The notes beneath the pieces were generated by a model that ran no database searches, was not told the origin of the DNA, and worked only from the letters and a program-made list of their open reading frames with translations. A stretch of 63,024 nt of DNA from PWND01 sp964601515 (GTDB lineage: Bacteria; Bacteroidota; Bacteroidia; Bacteroidales; UBA7960), in NCBI GenBank assembly GCA_964601515.1, contig CAZRNU010000003.1, positions 1-63,024 on the forward strand. Direction: 5' to 3'. Of this stretch, positions 54,176-62,690 are shown one piece after another; the stretch's first letter is position 1; each line of letters starts with the position of its first letter. The translations under genes were made by a program, and so were the position numbers.

Positions 54176-55114
54176 CTAATAACGCTTTCCGAATTGGGAT
54201 TTTTTATAATCTTTGATAGCCAAAGTTATTGCTTTTATAACAGATATCAACCGCCAATTGTTTATTGCACTGAAAAATGCTGATAGCACATAAATACTGA
54301 TTTTTTTTTGCCGTAATCGATTGAAATACGTCCTTCTGGCTGTGATGTGAAGATACTTTTTAGAAAAGTAAGCAAAGTTTCTTATTGTGTAATAAGTGTA
54401 AAAGGCTGACCAATTGATATTTGTAGTTGTTTTTTGATGATGAACAAATATTTCAGGAATAACCACAGATGCATATCCCTTTAGCCAAGCTCTCATGCAA
54501 AGATCCGCCTCCTCATAGTATATGTAGTATTTTTCATCTAAAAAGCCAATCTCTTTTAGCAATGCAACATCAATCAGCATAAAGCAACCACTCACAAAAT
54601 CAACAAAATTCAAGCCTATTAAGGTATTTTCAACCTCCTTTTTATGTCTTAACTCATTATAATGAAAGCCCTTATTTGATTGTTTTTTAAATAATATTTG
54701 GCCATCATTTAGTATCTCCTGGTTTTTTCCTTCAAAAATTCTTACGCCATAAGCAAAAATGTTGGAGATTTTGTAGGTTAAAATTTTGCTAACCAAACAA
54801 TTAATTGTGTCTGCATTAGCTAAGAAAGTGTCATTGTCGAGGGTTAAAACGTAGTCGGCATTTTGCTCAATAGCACTTTGAAATCCTATATTTCGAGCTT
54901 TAGCCAAGCCAATATTTTCTTGGAGGTTAATAATTCTTACTTCAGGAAATTCGCTTTCAAGGAATTCCATCGAGCCGTCTGTTGAACCGTTATCAATAAC
55001 TTCAATTTTAAGGTTTTGATAATCCTGGGCAAGCAGCATTGGAATGCACCTTTTAAGCAAATCCAATCCGTTCATATTTAGGACCTGCGCTATTATGAGT
55101 GGCTGCTTGTTCAT
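54176..55114 (-). CDS. Family 2 glycosyltransferase (rhamnosyltransferase-like)
   Basis: 312 residues. LIIAQVLNMNGLDLLKRCIPMLLAQDY, VIDNGSTDGSMEFLESEFPEVRIINLQENIGLAKARNIGFQSA, YVLTLDNDTFL (metal-binding DND) and GFLDEKYYIYYEEADLCMRAWLKG: a typical WbbL/rhamnosyltransferase-like GT2 pattern. It transfers a sugar in polysaccharide assembly; donor unknown. It overlaps the GT1 gene by 4 nt at its start and lies 6 bp before the next GT2, so translation is coupled. Confidence 0.9.
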   Translation of the reverse strand: MNKQPLIIAQVLNMNGLDLLKRCIPMLLAQDYQNLKIEVIDNGSTDGSMEFLESEFPEVRIINLQENIGLAKARNIGFQSAIEQNADYVLTLDNDTFLANADTINCLVSKILTYKISNIFAYGVRIFEGKNQEILNDGQILFKKQSNKGFHYNELRHKKEVENTLIGLNFVDFVSGCFMLIDVALLKEIGFLDEKYYIYYEEADLCMRAWLKGYASVVIPEIFVHHQKTTTNINWSAFYTYYTIRNFAYFSKKYLHITARRTYFNRLRQKKISIYVLSAFFSAINNWRLISVIKAITLAIKDYKKSQFGKRY

Positions 55115-56340
55115 TCCTTAATAACCTGATTATATGTGTTAATTAGATATTCAGAAAAAAGCTCTATTGTATGGTACTTCGTTGCAAATTCTTTTCCAGC
55201 TTTTGCAAGCTTATTGCAAAGTTCCGGATTATCAATAAGGTATTCTATTTTTGAAGCCAAATCTTTTGCATTAAATTCTGTTTTTACTGAAAAATCAGCA
55301 TTTGCAAATCCGGCTGAGCCTTCCACATCTGTTGTAATTAGTGCATTTTCACATGACAATGCCTCAAGGGTTGACTGTTCGGGGAAACTACCAAAAGATG
55401 CCAGGCTGCAAAAGATTTTGCTATTGGAAAAAACATCCGTAGGGTTGTCGGTAAATCCAAATACTGCTTTATTTTCTAATTTGTGTGCTATTAAATATTT
55501 GACAATCTGTTTTTTAAGATTTCCATTTCCCCAAATCTCAAAGGAAACATCAGTTCTTTTTTCCAAGACAATTTTTGCAGCTTCTAAAAACAACAGTGGA
55601 TTTTTGTACTTATCTAGCCTTGCCAGAAATACAACTTTATTTTCTTTGTCTGTTATTTTAGATTTTGAATAGTCTGTAAATGAGCATGGTGCAATGAAAT
55701 ACTTCTTTCCCGCCGGAAAAACTCTGTTCTTTTTTAATACATTCAAATATGGCTCGCACTGAAGTTCTAATGCATCGGCTGTTTTTATGGAAAAAGGTAA
55801 ATAGCCGGGGTTATTTCTAAAAAATCGATTCTTTAAAAAACGACCTACAGGCTCAACATAAGACATTAGGAACTTTAATTCGGGGTTTCTTTTTCTAACA
55901 ATAGCGCACTCGGTAATTCCTTCCCAAAAAGCATGAATTAGCTGAATATTGTTTTGCTTAATGATTTTCTTAAGCTTATTAGAATATCGCAACAGTAAAA
56001 AAGGCGAGGCTAAATATGACAGCACATAGTAATTCATAGCCATAGCCTTAGCCTTCAAATAAGCCTTTCCGATTAGTGTTTTGGAAAACTTCTCGGACAA
56101 AGGATTGATAATTATTACATTTTGATACTCTGTAAGTTTTGGAAATTGTTTTTTAAGGGCATTATACTTTTCTCTGGAAAGTATAAGAAACAAACCTGCA
56201 ATTAACTTGTTATCAGTTGCATACATAAAGAAATTGGTGAAACGTTTTTCCGCTCCACCAATTCCATTCCCACCCAAGGCAACTATTGCAATATTTTTAC
56301 GGAGCTGTTCTAACACCTCTACCGCCATTTTGCCAGGCAT
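55111..56340 (-). CDS. Group 1 glycosyltransferase (GT4-like)
   Basis: 409 residues. GT-B fold: IAIVALGGNGIGGAEKRFTNFF near the N-terminus; C-terminal nucleotide-sugar region with VVFLARLDKYKNPLLFLEAA, EIWGNGNLKKQI, FGFTDNPTDVFSNSKIFCSLASFGSFPEQSTLEALSCENALITTDVEGSAGF (E-x7-E-like). The start overlaps the 3' end of the FGE-like gene by 44 nt (ATG at 56340) or 32 nt (ATG at 56328); every plausible start lies inside that gene, so translation is probably coupled. Overlap with the next GT2 is 4 nt. Confidence 0.9.
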   Translation of the reverse strand: MPGKMAVEVLEQLRKNIAIVALGGNGIGGAEKRFTNFFMYATDNKLIAGLFLILSREKYNALKKQFPKLTEYQNVIIINPLSEKFSKTLIGKAYLKAKAMAMNYYVLSYLASPFLLLRYSNKLKKIIKQNNIQLIHAFWEGITECAIVRKRNPELKFLMSYVEPVGRFLKNRFFRNNPGYLPFSIKTADALELQCEPYLNVLKKNRVFPAGKKYFIAPCSFTDYSKSKITDKENKVVFLARLDKYKNPLLFLEAAKIVLEKRTDVSFEIWGNGNLKKQIVKYLIAHKLENKAVFGFTDNPTDVFSNSKIFCSLASFGSFPEQSTLEALSCENALITTDVEGSAGFANADFSVKTEFNAKDLASKIEYLIDNPELCNKLAKAGKEFATKYHTIELFSEYLINTYNQVIKE

Positions 56341-57985
56341 CTACCCTGAAATTTCTTAGGTTGTTAATATCTTGTCTTTCAGAGACTCTTATGCTTCTTA
56401 CATTAAGGTTAAATGCGCCACCCCTGAATCCTATTCTTATAGGCCAATTACCTGCGACTGTATTTGGGTCGCCTGTTGCATTAAGATTTCCGCTGCCGTG
56501 CATTCCGGTAAATAAGCGGCTATCCATAGTAGTGCCATTGCTAACAGAAACCGCCATTTCTACAAGGTTTCCACTAAGCTCCATTACACCATAATAGGAG
56601 GCACCTGATGTAAGTCTATTAGAGCTTGAGGTTGCAAAAACACCGCTGCGATATGGTCCGTTGCGAGTTGTTGCCGGCAGAAGAAATACTGAGTTTGCAT
56701 TTGCCGGGTTAATTATATATTCATCTATTCTGTTTACATTTCCTTGATTATTAATCGGATTAACAACCCTAACAGCGTCTGTGTATAAACCTCCACCTGC
56801 CCAGATATCTAGTCCGGCCGGTAGTCCGGCACCTCTGGCAGCCTTTTCAAACTCTAATTCTGTCATAGGCCTTAGACCTGCCCAATATAAATAGGCCTGT
56901 AAATCGGTATATTGATTTGAAGCACCTGCTCCCAAAAAATTACAAGGTAAATGTTGGCCATCATCATCTTCATTAGCAATTCCATTACCATTTACATCAC
57001 AATAAAAGAAAAGAGGCTCAGTTGTGCCAATTCCTGTTGTGTGCACTCTAATACCATTTCTAAAGCTTTCTCCGGTTCCATCAATACGCACTGTGGCGGT
57101 GTTGGTCATTACATAAACGTTTGTTATGCTTGACCCCGAAACATCTGTAGCTGTGCGCCTGTTTTGTTGAGTTCTGGTAATTGTATTCAGAAAGTCAACA
57201 TATTGTTTTTGTGTTATTTCATATTTCATTATATAAAAAGCATTATATCCTTTTGGGAAAGCTGCGGGTAAAGTACGAGTTGTTGCTGAATCAAAATCAT
57301 CAAGAGGATTTGTTGCAGAAGATCCTGCTGTTGTATTATTGTGATTTCCTAAATTTCCGTCAGCTGCAGCACCTGAACCTCCTAATGTGATATCATTCTC
57401 ATTATCTACCAAATATGGTGTTGTGAATGTTCCATCAGTCATTATTCTGTGGAAGTTTTTTCTTATTTCGGCAGTTGCTCCATCGTTGCCTAAATAAAAA
57501 CTTCCTTGTGGAATATATACCATCTCAATTGCAAACATGCGTATTTCAACATCGTTAACATTAGCAACACCGTCGAAACCATAGTCCCACCTTAATCTCA
57601 CATCATTCCAGTTGTTTGTTCCCGAACCATTTTCAGAGCGGAATAAAAACGCACCTTTTCTGTCGGCAGGAATAGATACTTCTGCACCGGAAGGCACTGA
57701 GTGTCCTGCCAAACGCATTGTTGCGTGTTTCCAAAGGCCATCCAATCCCATGAATTTTATAAAAATCCATGCTGCATCATAGTTGTAGGGTTCTGCATTG
57801 CCGACACCTGCAATATCACACCTCCAACTGTTGTCCCAGCTTATACTGAACTCAATGTCAGCAGTTTCGGCTACAGAGTTTATATTTTTAAAAACAGGAA
57901 GCTCTGTAAACTTTATATCATTTGCATACAACAGTATTGGCAAACTAAACAGTAAGAAAATAAATACTTTTGCGGCTTTTTTCAT
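56297..57985 (-). CDS. Secreted FGE/SUMF1-fold protein lacking catalytic cysteines
   Basis: 562 residues. Signal peptide (KKAAKVFIFLLFSLPILLYA), then an N-terminal beta region (about 25-150) with ADIEFSISWDNSWRCDIAG. The formylglycine-generating-enzyme fold runs from about 153 to the end: MVYIPQGSFYLGND, NAFYIMKYEITQKQYVDFLNTI, YLYWAGLRPMTELEFEKAARG, GVMELSGNLVEMAVSV and the final RIGFRGGAFNLNVRSIRVSERQD. In true FGEs the last block carries the active-site cysteines; here there are none, so sulfatase activation is unlikely and a binding or structural role (as in GldJ/GldK-type proteins) fits better. It sits inside a glycan cluster with two sulfotransferases. Confidence 0.85.
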   Translation of the reverse strand: MKKAAKVFIFLLFSLPILLYANDIKFTELPVFKNINSVAETADIEFSISWDNSWRCDIAGVGNAEPYNYDAAWIFIKFMGLDGLWKHATMRLAGHSVPSGAEVSIPADRKGAFLFRSENGSGTNNWNDVRLRWDYGFDGVANVNDVEIRMFAIEMVYIPQGSFYLGNDGATAEIRKNFHRIMTDGTFTTPYLVDNENDITLGGSGAAADGNLGNHNNTTAGSSATNPLDDFDSATTRTLPAAFPKGYNAFYIMKYEITQKQYVDFLNTITRTQQNRRTATDVSGSSITNVYVMTNTATVRIDGTGESFRNGIRVHTTGIGTTEPLFFYCDVNGNGIANEDDDGQHLPCNFLGAGASNQYTDLQAYLYWAGLRPMTELEFEKAARGAGLPAGLDIWAGGGLYTDAVRVVNPINNQGNVNRIDEYIINPANANSVFLLPATTRNGPYRSGVFATSSSNRLTSGASYYGVMELSGNLVEMAVSVSNGTTMDSRLFTGMHGSGNLNATGDPNTVAGNWPIRIGFRGGAFNLNVRSIRVSERQDINNLRNFRVDAWQNGGRGVRTAP

Positions 57986-58096
57986 TTTTATAATGTTATG
58001 TTTATAATGTGGTATTCGAAAAATTCTAATTCATTCACAAATATAATAAAAATTGTTGCCTCAGGAATACTTAGGAACATATTTGTGCTATTTGAA

Positions 58097-58969
58097 TTAT
58101 TTAATCCTCCTAAACGAAAATAAATAGCAAAAACCTGAAAAAGCAGAAATGCCTATCATTAATTGAGAGAAGCAGTAGTTATAAAAACCATTAAGATGAG
58201 GAAATCCCTTTGGGATTGGCTTTCCCGGATATAATAACCCTAAAAAAAACAGCTTTTTTGCTATGAATAAACCGCTGTTTCCTTCTGACCTAAGCCTTTG
58301 CACAAATCCAATTCCTGTGCGTCTTCTTTTTTTCAACAATCCCCAAAATCCTCTGCTCGGATGAATAACAATGGATTGTTTTGCAAAAAGCAGTTTAAAT
58401 CCCTTACCAACCGCCTTGTGTGTCCAGAAAGAATCACCTCCTGATACCCATTCGGGAAAAAATCCGATTTTTTCAAACAGGGTTTTTCTTAAAAACAAAT
58501 TTGCTGTTACTGCCGTATTATTAGATATGTTAAATTCTTGCTGCAGGTGAAAACGGCTGTCGAATTTGTGAAAGAATGAGTTTTTCTTGATTAAAAACTC
58601 AATTTTACCACCAATAATGTCAGCATTCTCATTAATAAAACATCTAATACCTTCAGTCATCCAATTAGTATATGGAACGCAGTCTGAATCTAAAAAAGCA
58701 ATCACATCTCCTTTAGAATTTACGATTCCTTTGTTTCTGGCTGCATACGAACTTCTAATTCTGTCCTCTTTCAGAAAAATAACTTTATAACCGTAAATAC
58801 TTTCAGGAATATGGTTTGATTTGTTGTCAACAACAATAATTTCGATTTTATCATTTGGGTAATCTTGCTTCTTTAAAGCGTCAAGACATTGAAAAAGACC
58901 ATCATAATCATTATAAACCGGAATAATGATTGAAACAAATGGCAGTTCTATATTTTGCAACTCTTTCAA
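58097..58969 (-). CDS. Family 2 glycosyltransferase
   Basis: 290 residues. FVSIIIPVYNDYDGLFQCLDALKKQDYPNDKIEIIVVDNKSN, RSSYAARNKGIVNSKGDVIAFLDSDCVPYTNW (DSD metal site) and VSGGDSFWTHKAVGKGFKLLF. The C-terminal part has hydrophobic stretches, suggesting membrane contact. It starts 1 bp after the upstream sulfotransferase stop, so it is tightly coupled. The gap to the next gene (58096-57986) is 111 bp. Confidence 0.9.
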   Translation of the reverse strand: MKELQNIELPFVSIIIPVYNDYDGLFQCLDALKKQDYPNDKIEIIVVDNKSNHIPESIYGYKVIFLKEDRIRSSYAARNKGIVNSKGDVIAFLDSDCVPYTNWMTEGIRCFINENADIIGGKIEFLIKKNSFFHKFDSRFHLQQEFNISNNTAVTANLFLRKTLFEKIGFFPEWVSGGDSFWTHKAVGKGFKLLFAKQSIVIHPSRGFWGLLKKRRRTGIGFVQRLRSEGNSGLFIAKKLFFLGLLYPGKPIPKGFPHLNGFYNYCFSQLMIGISAFSGFCYLFSFRRIK

Positions 58970-58970
58970 T

Positions 58971-59741
58971 TCAAATGTATTTATAATGTTTCAACAAATT
59001 TATTACCTCTTGATTTGACATTATTTCGTCAATTAAATCATTTTTATGAGATTTCCACTTACCTACTGACTCGGTGTTTAGTGATTTTACTTTTCCCTCC
59101 CAGGCAGAGTGCTCTATAACATTTGTCTTTTTTTCAAAGTCCATCAGATTTATATCGTCTGCACCCAAAAAGAGCAATAGTTTTTTTATCTCTATCTCTG
59201 TCGAAAATACCAAGTCCTCATATTTGATAGTATAAACGCACTTATGACTTTCCCATTTTTTCCCTTCTTCAACATCTTTTATCCACCTCTCAACACTAAC
59301 ATAATTGTCGCCATAAATGGGGTGTGTACTCAAAACTACATCACGGCAGTCTCTAACAATGTTGATTATCTTAACCTTATTGTTGAAATCCTCAAAAATT
59401 TCATTTATACTATGAATGTGTCGGGGAGTTTTTTCACACCATCTTTTCTTCCCTTTTGGGATGTTTTGTTTGATTAATGTTATAAAAAACTTTGCTTTAA
59501 AATATATGGAATTAAGGAATTTTGCAGCTCTTCTTTTATTTCTCAAATAGATTTTTGTTTCTTTTGGAATGGCAAAAATCTGAGGATGAGCACCAAGTAT
59601 GGCTTGCAAAATTGTAGTACCAGATCTTCCGCATCCAACAATAAAAATGGGCTCGCTGTTGAAAGCCAATACTCTGAGAACAGATTTAGGTCGAGTTTCT
59701 TTCAGAATTCTATATATTTTCTTGAATGCGCTCAATTTCAA
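58971..59741 (-). CDS. Sulfotransferase (Sulfotransfer_3-like)
   Basis: 256 residues. The PAPS-binding 5'-phosphosulfate loop is IFIVGCGRSGTTILQAILGAHPQI, and the 3'-phosphate motif is INIVRDCRDVVLSTHPIYGD. It transfers sulfate from PAPS to an acceptor, here probably a sugar of the glycan made by the neighbouring enzymes. It lies 12 bp after the other sulfotransferase and 1 bp before a GT2. Confidence 0.88.
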   Translation of the reverse strand: MKLSAFKKIYRILKETRPKSVLRVLAFNSEPIFIVGCGRSGTTILQAILGAHPQIFAIPKETKIYLRNKRRAAKFLNSIYFKAKFFITLIKQNIPKGKKRWCEKTPRHIHSINEIFEDFNNKVKIINIVRDCRDVVLSTHPIYGDNYVSVERWIKDVEEGKKWESHKCVYTIKYEDLVFSTEIEIKKLLLFLGADDINLMDFEKKTNVIEHSAWEGKVKSLNTESVGKWKSHKNDLIDEIMSNQEVINLLKHYKYI

Positions 59742-59753
59742 AGTCTTTGATTA

Positions 59754-60560
59754 TCAAATACTCCAGTGTTTGTAGTTCTCGTTTGTTATTATCCGGTATT
59801 TATTTATATCCCGCCTCAAAGCGTCTTTAATTTGTTGCAAATGACTCTCATCTATAACGGGAGTATCCACAGGCTTGTTTTTGGTTAAAAACGTTGGCAA
59901 AAAAGGTGTAACAAGTTTTTTAATTCGTTCTGAATGTATTACGTTGTCGGAATAAGATTTCATCATTTTTTCTGATGATTTGTGGAACTTTTTGTCAATA
60001 TCCTTTATGTCCACTTCAGTTGACACCCCCAGAAACTTAAAAACTTTATATAATTCATTCTCTGTTTGTGATTGTAAATCGTATGATTCCAGAAACAGGA
60101 TTTTATCTAAAACGAAATATTTAAGCCATTCTTCAATCTGAAAAAAATACATAGATGTTTGAATATAAATAGAATCCGGCACCACTGCATCTTTGAATGA
60201 TTTTTTTTCTCTTCCTTGCGCAACATTATGTATATAATGTGAAACAATTCTTTCTATAGGGTCTCTGACAAGATATATCATTTTAGCATTTGGGATGTCT
60301 TTATATATTCTTTGAGGAACTCCTGCCCATCTGTGTTTTTTTGAATAGTTAGTGCTTGCTTCACCAAATACTTTAGCATTGCTGTTTTTGAAAAGTGAAG
60401 AGTACCAACTCAACCCCTTTTTGTATTCATCTCCTCCAAGGTAGTAATTGGGTTCTTTTATTGCCGACATGCATATCTCCGGGTGGCTGTTGAGATAATG
60501 ATACAAGCTGGTTGTACCTGACTTCATCGCGCCAATTATAAAGAATGTTGGTAATATCAT
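59754..60560 (-). CDS. Sulfotransferase (Sulfotransfer_1, heparan N-/O-sulfotransferase-like)
   Basis: 268 residues. The 5'-phosphosulfate loop is FFIIGAMKSGTTSLYHYLNSHPEI, the next block is IKEPNYYLG, and the 3'-phosphate block is AKMIYLVRDPIERIVSHYIHNV. C-terminal LFLESYDLQSQTENELYKVFKFLGV is also typical. It resembles heparan sulfate N-deacetylase/sulfotransferase-type enzymes of the NodH/NDST group. It acts with PAPS on a carbohydrate. No PAPS-synthesis genes (cysD/N/C) are in the window. Confidence 0.9.
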   Translation of the reverse strand: MILPTFFIIGAMKSGTTSLYHYLNSHPEICMSAIKEPNYYLGGDEYKKGLSWYSSLFKNSNAKVFGEASTNYSKKHRWAGVPQRIYKDIPNAKMIYLVRDPIERIVSHYIHNVAQGREKKSFKDAVVPDSIYIQTSMYFFQIEEWLKYFVLDKILFLESYDLQSQTENELYKVFKFLGVSTEVDIKDIDKKFHKSSEKMMKSYSDNVIHSERIKKLVTPFLPTFLTKNKPVDTPVIDESHLQQIKDALRRDINKYRIITNENYKHWSI

Positions 60561-60584
60561 AAAAAAACCACCTGTGCTTATAGC

Positions 60585-62291
60585 CTATATTTTTATTATC
60601 TGAGAATTTGTAATGCTTTTAGTTTTATGCGAAACATATATAATTGTAATGTCTTTAATTTTTCTGATGTTTTCAATAATTTCATTCTCTGTTTCAATGT
60701 CAACCTCAGATAAAGCCTCATCAAGAATTAACAACTCAGGTTGATGATATAATGCTCTTGCAAGTCCGATTCTTTGTCTTTGACCACCTGAAAGTTTTAT
60801 TCCTTTTTCTCCAATTTTAGAATGAATGCCCAAGGGGAGCTGCTCTATAAATGCAGACAGAGCCGATAATCTAATGGCTTCATTGCAATTGTCTTGCTTT
60901 ATTTCTGAGCTGTCTTCTCCGGGTGCAATGTTTTTTATAACACTATTATCAAAGAAAAACACATTTTGAGGAACGTAACCTATTTTTTTTTGCCACTGGT
61001 TTATATTTTCGAATAAATCTTTTCCATCTATTAATATTGAACCGCTTTCCGGCTTTAATAATCCGCATAGTATTTCAATAAGAGTGGTTTTGCCGATGCC
61101 TGATTTTCCTTCAAGCAAATAAAATCCACCCTTCTTTAATTCGAAGTTTAAATCTTTAAAAACGTAGTTCTTCTTGTCAGGATATCTGAAACTCAGATTA
61201 TTAATTGTAATGTTTTTAGTAAAATTCAAAGACGGATTATTTTCATCGTTTTCGCTATGAATGCTTTGATGTTGCTCAGCCTCTTTCATATCATCATAAA
61301 TGGCAGACACTGCAACGTGGTTGAACCTCATCAATGAGAAATTTGTAAGAATCTGCTTTGCCGCCGGGAGAATTTTTACAGCAGCAGCACCAAAAAGAGC
61401 AATAACAGGCAGCATTGTATTCAGCGACCTTCCCTGAGATAATGATATTAATGAAATTAGAAAGATACTTATAATGGCAAAAGTTTCAAGAAAGGGCTTT
61501 GGAAGAAAACCTGTAAAATGTCTAAAAGTTTGGGCTTTGGCTGTGTTTTTTGCGCTTTGAAGATATTTTGATGAAAAGAACTCTAGTTTTTTGTAAAGCT
61601 TAAGCTCTTTTAGTCCCCCAAACACCTGCATTACTGTTTTGTTTCGATTTTTCCTTTCTACAAGCTCCTTTCTGCCAAATACTTTTAACTTTTTAGAACT
61701 CAAGAAAATGAAAAGAAAAGCGGCACACCCGAAGATTATAATTGTAATTGCAGAAATTAATGGTTCTATGAAAAGCAATAACAGCAGAGCTGAAATAATC
61801 AGCAGGGAATCCATTAATATTCCAATGAAAGGTATTAAAACGTTGTTGATTATAATTTGCGTTTCGTTATTTACATTTCTAAGCAATTCTGCGGAGTTTT
61901 TGTTAACGTGAAAGTTCCACCCTGCATAAATGTATGTTTTGAACAATTTATGTCCCAAAGAAACTTGCTGATTAAATGAAATCTTGTTTTTCAGATAATT
62001 CAACCAGGCGATAAAAATGTTTTTCACCAGGAATAAAATGATTAGCGCAATTGAGGCAATAATAAAAAACTCACTTTGATTCTCAGAAAAAGAGCTTTTT
62101 ATAAATGGAAACAAATCAAAAAAATTATCGGGGTCTGAGATTAGATAAACAAACGCAGGAATTGAACCTATGCCGACCATTTCCAGCAGGGCTCCGACAA
62201 TCATCAGAACTAAAAGAAAAAAGAATTTCATCCTTTCCCTTTTCGACATTAATTCATATAATTTCTTCAATGATTTTATCATCGGAATCAT
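60585..62291 (-). CDS. ABC transporter, fused permease/ATPase (PglK-like glycan flippase)
   Basis: 568 residues. N-terminal membrane domain with about six helices; the start YELMSKRERMKFFFLLVLMIVGALLEMVGIGSIPAF is PglK/MsbA-like. ATPase domain: Walker A EGKSGIGKTTLIEIL, Q-loop GYVPQNVF, signature LSGGQRQRIGLARALY, Walker B LLILDEALSEVD and H-loop VSHKTK. The D-loop reads SEVD rather than the usual SALD. It probably flips a lipid-linked glycan across the inner membrane. First gene of the leftward cluster; the upstream region is repetitive and GC-richer. Confidence 0.9.
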   Translation of the reverse strand: MIPMIKSLKKLYELMSKRERMKFFFLLVLMIVGALLEMVGIGSIPAFVYLISDPDNFFDLFPFIKSSFSENQSEFFIIASIALIILFLVKNIFIAWLNYLKNKISFNQQVSLGHKLFKTYIYAGWNFHVNKNSAELLRNVNNETQIIINNVLIPFIGILMDSLLIISALLLLLFIEPLISAITIIIFGCAAFLFIFLSSKKLKVFGRKELVERKNRNKTVMQVFGGLKELKLYKKLEFFSSKYLQSAKNTAKAQTFRHFTGFLPKPFLETFAIISIFLISLISLSQGRSLNTMLPVIALFGAAAVKILPAAKQILTNFSLMRFNHVAVSAIYDDMKEAEQHQSIHSENDENNPSLNFTKNITINNLSFRYPDKKNYVFKDLNFELKKGGFYLLEGKSGIGKTTLIEILCGLLKPESGSILIDGKDLFENINQWQKKIGYVPQNVFFFDNSVIKNIAPGEDSSEIKQDNCNEAIRLSALSAFIEQLPLGIHSKIGEKGIKLSGGQRQRIGLARALYHQPELLILDEALSEVDIETENEIIENIRKIKDITIIYVSHKTKSITNSQIIKI

Positions 62292-62401
62292 TTTAGACAG
62301 AAAACATCCTCACACAAAGATAATACAAAAAAGACCCTCATTCCGATTATCTCAAAATGTGGTTAATGATGATAGGGTTTTATCGTTAAGAAATTTTTTG
62401 G

Positions 62402-62422
62402 TGTCAGGCGTCAGGTGTCAGG
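62402..62422. repeat. Short heptamer array F (3 units)
   Basis: tgtcagg, cgtcagg, tgtcagg in 7-bp phase, upstream of the ABC transporter gene. The words differ from AGTSGNN but share the 7-bp period and GTC core, so membership in the family is less certain. Confidence 0.6.
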
Positions 62423-62470
62423 CTTCGGGGGTGTTTTTTTAATCTTCAATCTTACAAATCTTCAATCCAT

Positions 62471-62690
62471 CACCCTCCGCTACCTTCGCGTTTTAGCTTC
62501 GCTGAGCTCGCCCTTTGGGCTTCGGTTGCCGGGCCTGCCCACAGCTCTATTCTGACGTTGGATGTAGGCCCATGTTTTTATGACCTGTCATTCCGGCCGT
62601 AAGGGAGACCACGAAGTAGCAGCGAAGCTAAATCCCGTTATTCCAACCCACCAACCCTTGCGTTGGCCGGGCTCGACCGGCCACAATTAA
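62471..62690. other. GC-richer non-coding stretch with a palindrome
   Basis: Clearly richer in G/C than the rest of the window and without a supported gene; the whole gap from 62292 to 62690 holds no CDS. It contains a perfect 7-bp stem TGGCCGG / CCGGCCA (62664-62670, 62677-62683; loop GCTCGA) and words such as tagcttcgctgagctc and gcagcgaagct that look like decayed repeat DNA. It lies between the glycan cluster and a transposase. Confidence 0.55.

Noticed and set aside
55136..55672. Open frame of 178 codons antisense to the GT1 gene
   Set aside because: It overlaps a well-supported glycosyltransferase and its translation is low-complexity serine/phenylalanine-rich, typical of a shadow.
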